From Clostridium sp. BNL1100 (lineage in GTDB: Bacteria; Bacillota; Clostridia; Acetivibrionales; DSM-1351): a stretch of 64,000 nucleotides of DNA. Position 1 is the stretch's first letter, and the number at the start of each line of letters is the position of its first letter. The stretch lies in the NCBI RefSeq assembly GCF_000244875.1, contig NC_016791.1, positions 2,299,001 to 2,363,000 of the forward strand, in the 5' to 3' direction. This document shows, piece after piece, positions 58,446 through 64,000 of the stretch. The notes under the pieces were generated by a model, which worked only from the letters and a program-made list of their open reading frames with translations, made no database searches and was not told the origin of the DNA. A program made the position numbers and the translations under genes.

Positions 58446-59491
58446 TTTTCCATCGCCATCCTTATCAGCCTGTCAACTATGGAAGCAAAGGATAAGCCCG
58501 CTCCCCGGAGCATATTGGGATAACGGCTGTGAGCTGTAAAGCCGGGTATGGTATTGACTTCGTTAAATACGATTTCTCCCTTTGGGGTCAGAAACATGTC
58601 AACCCTTGCGAATCCGGTGCAGTACAGAGCATTGTATAAAATCCTTGCAGTATTTTTAACCCTTTCTGAGGTCACTTTGTCAATTCTGGCAGGCATGTGG
58701 ATTTTGGAAGTCTTTAATGTATATTTTTCGTTATAATCAAAAAAACCGGTCTGAAGTTCAATCTCATCAACTTCACCTATTATAAGATCATCGTTTCCAA
58801 GGATGGCACAACCTACCTCAAAACCATCTATATTCTCTTCAACAACTATTTTACTGTCGTATTCAAAAGCATTTATAATTGCCTTTTCAAGCTCAGATCT
58901 GCTATTAGCACGTGTTATACCGAAAGAAGAACCAGCTCTTGCAGGTTTGACAAAAACAGGGTATCTGAGAGTTTCAGCCATAATTAAAATATCTTTAAGA
59001 ATCATGTTTTTATCTGCTGATATCGATATTGGAACACGTATTCCTGACGATTGTGCAATACGATGAGCAATATCCTTGTCCATGCACATGGCTGAACTTA
59101 GAATACCACAGCCTACAAAAGGTATTCCTGCAAGTTTCAGCATCCCCTGAACAGTACCGTCTTCACCGTTTCTGCCATGAAGTATGGGAAAGGCAGCATC
59201 AACAAAAGTAATGGAGCTTGAACCCTCTGAAAATTCATAGAAACCGTGTATGCTGCGGCTTTGGGAAAAAGCAACAGGATTACATCCTTTTTCCTGGAAC
59301 CACGTATTATTCCTGATTTTGTCAACATCTCCGAAGTACCTGAGCCATTCGCCCTCTTTTGTAATACCTATTAAAATTGTATTATACAAGTCATTGTTGA
59401 CATGTTCTATTACAGATGAAACAGAATTAAGTGAGACTTCGTATTCCGGCGAGCAACCTCCGAAAATAATTGCAATGTTTTTTCTATCCAT
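58442..59491 (-). CDS. vanG: D-alanine-D-serine ligase, VanG type
   Basis: ATP-grasp ligase of 349 aa. Start IAIIFGGCSPEYEVSLNS, HGRNGEDGTVQG near 105 and VKPARAGSSFGI near 181 are D-Ala ligase family motifs. The omega-loop sequence FFDYNEKYTL has E255-K256-Y257, the EKY found in VanC/E/G-type D-Ser ligases, not the VanA-type loop of D-Lac ligases. The gene order with vanXY and vanT supports D-Ser. The product replaces the terminal D-Ala of peptidoglycan precursors and lowers vancomycin affinity. SD AAGGAG before ATG 59491. Probably VanR-controlled through repeats at 59590-59615. Confidence 0.92.
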   Translation of the reverse strand: MDRKNIAIIFGGCSPEYEVSLNSVSSVIEHVNNDLYNTILIGITKEGEWLRYFGDVDKIRNNTWFQEKGCNPVAFSQSRSIHGFYEFSEGSSSITFVDAAFPILHGRNGEDGTVQGMLKLAGIPFVGCGILSSAMCMDKDIAHRIAQSSGIRVPISISADKNMILKDILIMAETLRYPVFVKPARAGSSFGITRANSRSELEKAIINAFEYDSKIVVEENIDGFEVGCAILGNDDLIIGEVDEIELQTGFFDYNEKYTLKTSKIHMPARIDKVTSERVKNTARILYNALYCTGFARVDMFLTPKGEIVFNEVNTIPGFTAHSRYPNMLRGAGLSFASIVDRLIRMAMEK

Positions 59492-59589
59492 TTTTATTCT
59501 CCTTGAGTTATTATTAAAATCATTTAAGAAGTAACAATTTACTACGATATAATTTTAATAATTTCCCGGCTGCTCTTTATTAATTTAGT

Positions 59590-59615
59590 CTTATTGAATT
59601 CTTAAGATTTCCTTA
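59590..59615 (-). promoter_or_regulatory. VanR-box candidate upstream of vanG
   Basis: Three TAAG half-sites (minus strand) lie exactly 11 bases apart, ending at 59615, 59604 and 59593. TAAGGAAATCT (59605-59615) matches a site before vanR (61519-61529) in 9 of 11 bases. An 11-bp period is typical of OmpR/PhoB-type response regulators. Confidence 0.55.
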
Positions 59616-59637
59616 CGAAATTATTTAGAATTTTATA

Positions 59638-60774
59638 TTATGTTTTAGGAAGTGTTACTTTAAACTGTGTAAATTCTTCGTTGCTGGTTGCAGTAATATC
59701 TCCTCCATGCAAGTTAACTATTTCTTTAGCAATGGCAAGACCAAGGCCTGTCCCCCCCGTATGTGACGACCTGGCAGAATCAAGCCTGTAAAACTTTTCA
59801 AAGATGGATTCAAGTTTATCCGCAGGTATCATCTTACCTCTGTTTTTGAATGTAACTATGGTGACATTATCAGACTGTATAGCAGAAATCTCTATTTTAG
59901 TATTTTCATAGCTGTATGCAGCCGCATTTTTAAGTATATTATTAAATACTCGGGCCATCTTATCAGAGTCGGCAAATATATGGATATTTTCGTCTGCAAC
60001 CACAACAGCCTCTTTATTTGAAGGTGCAAGAATAGGGTAGAACTCATCAGCCATCTGTTCCAGCATAAGGGTTAAATTTATATCTCCTTTTTCCAGAACA
60101 ATACTCTGGAGGTTAAATCGTGTTATCTCGAAAAATTCGTTTATCAGCTGTTCCAGGCGATACGCCTTTTCTAAGGTAATATCAGTATATTTTAATCTTT
60201 GCTCCAACGGCATGTCAGGAGCCTCGTGCAGAAGGCTGAGATAGCCTATAACAGAAGTAAGGGGAGTTTTAATATCATGGGCCAGATATACTACCAGATC
60301 GTTTTTTCTTCTCTCGCTTTCCAGTGCTGCATTCTTCCTTTTTTCAAGAGTGTTTTTAACAGTATTGAGCTTGTTCTCCATAAATGAAAGCTCAGAAGGA
60401 AGAACTATCGGCGTTTCAGATTCCTCTACAAGTAAATCGATTCCCTCGCTTATTTTATTAAAATAACGGGTGTATCTGGACATTGCAATAAAAACAAAGG
60501 TTATCAGCAGTAAAACAAATCCTATTATAATAAAAATAGTCTTGTTTTCCGTAAATATCTTGTGATAAATAGCTGCAGCAGAATAATAGCTTACATGGAA
60601 AAGTCTTTCTGCTATGCGGACAAAACCTTCTGCAAAAGGTGCCTGCAAAGCATCATCTATAATAAAGACAAGGACAAAACCTCCGATTATTAACGCAAGT
60701 AACGAACCAAGCAAAATTTGCAGCAATATCTTTAATTTTAACTGAGTAAAATCATTTTTCAATTTTATATCCAA
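59638..60774 (-). CDS. vanS: VanS-type sensor histidine kinase
   Basis: Membrane kinase of 378 aa. Two helices (about 16-40 and 78-97) enclose a short extracellular loop of roughly 37 residues. HisKA has H166 in VVYLAHDIKTPLTSVIGYL, nearly identical to the VanS H-box; ATP-binding motifs NILKNAAAYS and GGTGLGLAIAKEIV follow. It senses glycopeptides or wall damage and phosphorylates VanR. It overlaps vanR by 23 bases. The vanR-vanS-vanG-vanXY-vanT order is the same as the C. difficile vanG-like cluster as I recall it. Confidence 0.92.
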   Translation of the reverse strand: MDIKLKNDFTQLKLKILLQILLGSLLALIIGGFVLVFIIDDALQAPFAEGFVRIAERLFHVSYYSAAAIYHKIFTENKTIFIIIGFVLLLITFVFIAMSRYTRYFNKISEGIDLLVEESETPIVLPSELSFMENKLNTVKNTLEKRKNAALESERRKNDLVVYLAHDIKTPLTSVIGYLSLLHEAPDMPLEQRLKYTDITLEKAYRLEQLINEFFEITRFNLQSIVLEKGDINLTLMLEQMADEFYPILAPSNKEAVVVADENIHIFADSDKMARVFNNILKNAAAYSYENTKIEISAIQSDNVTIVTFKNRGKMIPADKLESIFEKFYRLDSARSSHTGGTGLGLAIAKEIVNLHGGDITATSNEEFTQFKVTLPKT

Positions 60775-61447
60775 CTCCCCATACAGTTTTAATGAACTTG
60801 GGATTACCTTCCGGCTCCTTCATCTTTTCACGGAGATGCCTTATATGAACCATTACGGTATTATTACTGCCTGAGAAATATTTCTCTCCCCATACCTCCT
60901 GAAAAAGCTTTTCGGAGCTGATAACCTGTCCCCTGTTTTCACAAAGTATCCATAGTATGGAAAATTCAGTGGGTGTCAGAACAAGAGGTTGTTCATTGAG
61001 AGAACATTCATGTGTAGTTTTATTCATTACAAGACCGGAGACTTCCAGTATATCATTTGACTGCTGTATTCCCTCGTTATACCTTGTAAATCTCCTAAGC
61101 TGGGCTTTAACTCTTGCAACCATTTCAAGGGGACTAAAAGGTTTTGTAATATAATCATCTGCACCCAAAGTCAGTCCGGTGATTTTATCCATTTCTTCAA
61201 CCTTGGCTGTCAGCATTATAACCGGAAAATTGTATTTCTCCCGTATCTTCTGGCATAATTTAAACCCATCCATCACAGGCATCATAACGTCCAGTACGGC
61301 AAGGTCGTATTTTATCTCATCAATTGATTTAAGTGCTTCTATAGGAGAGTAAAACTTGTATATATTATAATTCTCATTTCTCAGGTACAACTCAACCAAA
61401 TCCGCTATCTCTTTTTCATCATCAACCACTAGAATATTTGTGCTCAT
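60752..61447 (-). CDS. vanR: VanR-type response regulator
   Basis: OmpR/PhoB-family regulator of 231 aa. Receiver with D53 in LAVLDVMMP and K in MLTAKVEEMD; the C-terminal winged helix (130-231) ends TVWGVGYKIEK. Phosphorylated by VanS, it should activate vanG and probably itself. GAGGA before ATG 61447. An extended -10 promoter (61489-61497) and one 11-bp box lie upstream. Confidence 0.93.
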   Translation of the reverse strand: MSTNILVVDDEKEIADLVELYLRNENYNIYKFYSPIEALKSIDEIKYDLAVLDVMMPVMDGFKLCQKIREKYNFPVIMLTAKVEEMDKITGLTLGADDYITKPFSPLEMVARVKAQLRRFTRYNEGIQQSNDILEVSGLVMNKTTHECSLNEQPLVLTPTEFSILWILCENRGQVISSEKLFQEVWGEKYFSGSNNTVMVHIRHLREKMKEPEGNPKFIKTVWGVGYKIEK

Positions 61448-61488
61448 AAATCGTCCTCATAAATTCCCATAATAAAATAGATAAGAAA

Positions 61489-61529
61489 ATTATAGCATTC
61501 TAAATTAAAACTTTATTAAGAATTACTTA
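61489..61529 (-). promoter_or_regulatory. vanR promoter with VanR-box candidate
   Basis: TGCTATAAT (61489-61497) is an extended -10 without a good -35. Upstream TAAGTAATTCT (61519-61529) is followed at 11-base steps by TAAT half-sites. This fits an activator-dependent promoter. Confidence 0.5.
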
Positions 61530-61535
61530 ATTTTT

Positions 61536-62924
61536 TTAAATTTTGGGAATGTTAAAGGTAAATTTTGTGCCTTTACTCGTATTACTCTGTACGTAAATAC
61601 TCCCACCGTGAGCTGAAACAATGGATTTACAAATGGTAAGTCCTATTCCGGAACCACCTGTCAGCTTATTTCGTGACTTATCCGCCCTGTAAAACCTCTC
61701 AAAAATGTAAGGCAAATCTTCCTGAGGTATACCCGGTCCGTTATCCATCACAGAAATTTCAGTATTTGTATCATTATCCTGTATATTCATTTCTACCGTT
61801 CCACCTTCAGGAGTGTATTTTAAAGCATTTGAAAGTAAATTAACAAATACCTGGCTTATTTTATCCTTATCAGCATACACCCGGCAATTTGCACCAGTGA
61901 GTTTTAATTCCAGCCCTTTACTTAAAAACTCAGTTTCAAAATTCTGCACCTGCCTTTTTGCCAATTCAGTAATATCAAAGGTTTCCATGTTCAGTGTAAG
62001 ATTTTCACTTTCATACTTTGCAAGTCTTTCAAGGTCACCTACCATCTTGCTAATCCTTACAATCTCTTCATGACAGCTTTTAAGTCTTTCCGAATCAGCA
62101 GGCCATATTCCATCTATCATGGCTTCTAAATGGCTCTGTAGAGTTGCGAGCGGAGTTCTGAGTTCATGTGCAACATCTCCGGTAAGCCTTTTTCTTAATA
62201 TTTCCTGCTTTTGCATGTTTTCTGCAAGATCATTTATGGTAACAGTAAGCTGATTTATTTCTCGTGTATTTGACTTCTCTGTAATTCTATCTGAATAAAA
62301 CCCTTTTGATATAGCTTTTGCCGTATTTATTACCCTTCCTATGGGCGAAACCAGTCTTTTTGACATAACAGTTCCGAACAACAGAGAAAGAATTAAGGAG
62401 AAAATCCCCACAGCCCAAAGTAAATTGTATAAATCATTTATAAATGCAATGTCGTGTTCATTAAGATAATTGTCTCCATAGGTTCCGATTTCTACAGTTC
62501 CTACCTTGTTAAGGTCATGGTTTATAGAATAGGGAACCTCTGTGTAGCTTGACTTACCGCTGCCGGGTATCCTGCTTGCATTTTTTGACATATGCTCTAT
62601 TATTCTTTGACACATACCATTGTTGTGAGCTTTTGCGTCCCAAATAATATTACCGTTAATATCTTTGACTTTTAAGATAATTCCATTCTCCATTGAACTT
62701 ATCCCGATGGTTTCAATTACTTTTGTATTCCATTTGCCATTTCCCATGTATTGGCCTGATAGGGTAGTAACAATTTCACGGTTTTTTTGTTCCGTATTTT
62801 GTTTTACATATTCTTCAAAATGCTTGTATATAAAAAGTGTTGTAAAAATACTTATAAGCATAATGCAAATAAGTGCAACCGCAACATATGAAATTGAAAG
62901 CTTGGTTCTTAAACTGGAATTCAT
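61536..62924 (-). CDS. Sensor histidine kinase (BaeS-like)
   Basis: Membrane kinase of 462 aa. A helix near 10-33, an extracellular domain of about 130 residues, a second helix near 165-187, then HAMP, HisKA (GDVAHELRTPLATLQSHLEAM) and HATPase (NLLSNALKYTPEGG, GGSGIGLTICKSIV). ATG 62924 has GAGG eight bases upstream; the open GTG at 62933 overlaps that SD. Partner of the regulator at 62956-63657, 31 bases upstream. Signal unknown. It ends 7 bases before the vanR box. Confidence 0.9.
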   Translation of the reverse strand: MNSSLRTKLSISYVAVALICIMLISIFTTLFIYKHFEEYVKQNTEQKNREIVTTLSGQYMGNGKWNTKVIETIGISSMENGIILKVKDINGNIIWDAKAHNNGMCQRIIEHMSKNASRIPGSGKSSYTEVPYSINHDLNKVGTVEIGTYGDNYLNEHDIAFINDLYNLLWAVGIFSLILSLLFGTVMSKRLVSPIGRVINTAKAISKGFYSDRITEKSNTREINQLTVTINDLAENMQKQEILRKRLTGDVAHELRTPLATLQSHLEAMIDGIWPADSERLKSCHEEIVRISKMVGDLERLAKYESENLTLNMETFDITELAKRQVQNFETEFLSKGLELKLTGANCRVYADKDKISQVFVNLLSNALKYTPEGGTVEMNIQDNDTNTEISVMDNGPGIPQEDLPYIFERFYRADKSRNKLTGGSGIGLTICKSIVSAHGGSIYVQSNTSKGTKFTFNIPKI

Positions 62925-62955
62925 GTCCGGCACCTCAGTTTATTTATAATAATAA

Positions 62956-63657
62956 CTATTCTCCCGCAAATCTGTATCCTACTCCGTGAACAGTCACCAG
63001 ATACCTTGGGGCTTTGGGGTCATCCTCTATTTTTTGCCTGAGATTTTTTATGTGAGTATCAACCGTTCTGTCAAAACCCTCAAAATCATCACCAAGGGCC
63101 ATACTTATAAGTTCTTCTCGAGTAAAGGTTTTTTTAGGGAATCCAGCCATAGTAACCAATATCCTGTATTCATTAGGAGTAACATTTATTGTATTGCCTG
63201 CTTTTCTTATTTCATGTACAAAGGTGTCTATTGCAAGATCTCCATTGTCAAAAATAACTTTACTGTTATCTTCAACAGGTTCTTTCACAGTTCTTCTGAG
63301 CACTGCTGTAACTCTTGCAAGAAGCTGTCTTGGGCTAAATGGTTTTAAGACATAGTCATCGGCACCAATATCCAGTCCTGTTATTACATCGTCATCAGAG
63401 ACTTTAGCTGTTAACATTATTATTGGAACGGAAGAATTTTTTCTAATTTTTTTACATATTTCCTCCCCTGAAATATCAGGCAGCATCAAGTCAAGTATAA
63501 TCAAATCAGGATTGGTTTCATTGAAGACCTCCATAGCTTCTTTACCGTTTAATGCTGTAAACACTTTATAACCGTTATATTCAAGATATGATTTTATAAC
63601 CTCTGATATTTTTGTTTCATCATCAACAACCAGTATTTTTTTTGCAGAATCAGTCAA
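62956..63657 (-). CDS. OmpR-family response regulator
   Basis: DNA-binding regulator of 233 aa. Receiver with D56 in LIILDLMLP and the K in MLTAKVSDDD; winged helix from about 135, ending VHGVGYRFAGE. The start is TTG 63657, eight bases after GGAGG, with no nearer ATG. It pairs with the following kinase. Its targets could include the CopZ-like gene just upstream or the van cluster just downstream; neither is shown. Confidence 0.9.
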   Translation of the reverse strand: MTDSAKKILVVDDETKISEVIKSYLEYNGYKVFTALNGKEAMEVFNETNPDLIILDLMLPDISGEEICKKIRKNSSVPIIMLTAKVSDDDVITGLDIGADDYVLKPFSPRQLLARVTAVLRRTVKEPVEDNSKVIFDNGDLAIDTFVHEIRKAGNTINVTPNEYRILVTMAGFPKKTFTREELISMALGDDFEGFDRTVDTHIKNLRQKIEDDPKAPRYLVTVHGVGYRFAGE

Positions 63658-63696
63658 TCCAAAATCCTCCGTCCATAGTTTTTATATATAAATATA

Positions 63697-63729
63697 CCCC
63701 GTTCCACACATATAATCAGTGAAACGAGG
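63697..63729 (-). terminator. Hairpin between the metallochaperone and the regulator
   Basis: CCTCGTTTCAC-like left arm (63719-63729) pairs with GTGTGGAACGGGG (63697-63709) with bulges. It is followed by an AT-rich stretch but no clean T-run; likely a partial terminator. Confidence 0.5.
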
Positions 63730-63762
63730 TTTACTTTTTCCTTCCGGACCTGTTGATAAAGC

Positions 63763-63996
63763 TTATACGAAATTATTATGTTCCATGGTAACATCATAAC
63801 CCTGATCTTCAATTGCATCTTTAATTTGTTTTCCTTTAACAATCTCAGGGTCAAACTCAACTGTTACCTTTTTAGTAGCGAGGTCAACGTCAACCTTTTC
63901 TACTCCTTGTAAAGAGCCGACAGCATTTTTAATGCTGTTTACACAGTGATTACAGGTCATTCCTTCAACAACAATATCTGTTATTTCCTTAGCCAT
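63763..63996 (-). CDS. Heavy-metal-associated (CopZ-like) metallochaperone
   Basis: Small soluble protein of 77 aa, one HMA ferredoxin-like domain. The metal site is GMTCNHCVNS (CxxC near residues 14-17). Probably carries Cu(I) to a copper ATPase that may lie beyond the window edge. ATG 63996 is four bases from the end of the window, so its SD is not visible. Confidence 0.88.
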   Translation of the reverse strand: MAKEITDIVVEGMTCNHCVNSIKNAVGSLQGVEKVDVDLATKKVTVEFDPEIVKGKQIKDAIEDQGYDVTMEHNNFV

Positions 63997-64000
63997 AAAA

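Noticed and set aside
58442-59491. D-Ala-D-Lac (VanA/VanB-type) ligase
   Set aside because: The omega loop has EKY, no VanH dehydrogenase gene is adjacent, and a serine racemase gene follows.

Overview
The window looks like a chromosomal segment of a low-GC, spore-forming, anaerobic, cellulolytic Firmicute. Two secreted cellulases carry type-I dockerins whose recognition pairs are Ala-Leu and Ala-Ile, as in the Ruminiclostridium (Clostridium) cellulolyticum/josui/papyrosolvens group and unlike the Ser-Thr of C. thermocellum. Dipicolinate synthase genes (dpaA/dpaB) show sporulation. The housekeeping blocks (miaB-ylbF-mutS-mutL-miaA-hfq with lexA, rpsO-pnp-M16 peptidase, tepA-ylzJ) have clostridial order. 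Most genes are on the minus strand. No rRNA, tRNA, CRISPR array, transposase or integrase was recognised.

Layout. 1-9.1 kb is an accessory block dominated by antibiotic resistance: a cut MFS exporter, an XRE regulator fused to a desulfoferrodoxin-like domain, a GIY-YIG protein, a P-loop kinase, a Mef(A)/Msr(D)-like macrolide operon, and a rifampicin phosphotransferase. The Mef/Msr operon has a promoter, two tiny leader peptides, two intrinsic terminators and a hairpin that can hide the msr ribosome-binding site, so it is probably induced by ribosome stalling. 9.1-14.3 kb holds the cellulosomal GH5 and GH9 cellulases and a divergent AraC regulator. 14.3-17.1 kb holds a P2-type cation ATPase behind a NiCo-class (czcD) riboswitch with its own promoter and overlapping terminator. 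17.2-23.5 kb holds glyA, a HypE/PurM-like protein, a DUF2225 protein, thiI, a cysteine desulfurase and a small Cys-rich protein.

23.5-31.2 kb is a six-gene operon for a membrane complex of the hydrogenase-4/complex-I family. Its large subunit has lost the four NiFe-binding cysteines, so it belongs with the poorly characterised energy-converting-hydrogenase-related (Ehr) complexes, and its substrate is unknown. 31.3-40.5 kb holds a YneA-like SOS protein divergent from lexA with three LexA boxes between them, then hfq and the mismatch-repair/tRNA-modification operon. 40.6-48.5 kb holds a GNAT enzyme, a thioesterase, ylzJ-tepA, dpaAB with a sigma-K-like promoter, an M16 peptidase, pnp and rpsO. 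48.6-53.5 kb holds a possible stand-alone leader RNA and a moxR-DUF58-transglutaminase operon.

55.5-63.7 kb is a VanG-type glycopeptide-resistance cluster in the order vanR-vanS-vanG-vanXY-vanT, encoding a D-Ala-D-Ser ligase, a D,D-peptidase and a membrane serine racemase. Similar 11-bp motifs lie upstream of both vanR and vanG, suggesting VanR autoregulation. A second OmpR-type two-component system and a CopZ-like metallochaperone precede it. Starts were moved from the longest ORF wherever a Shine-Dalgarno (SD) sequence pointed to an internal codon. All family assignments come from reading motifs and recalled family sequences; no database search was run.
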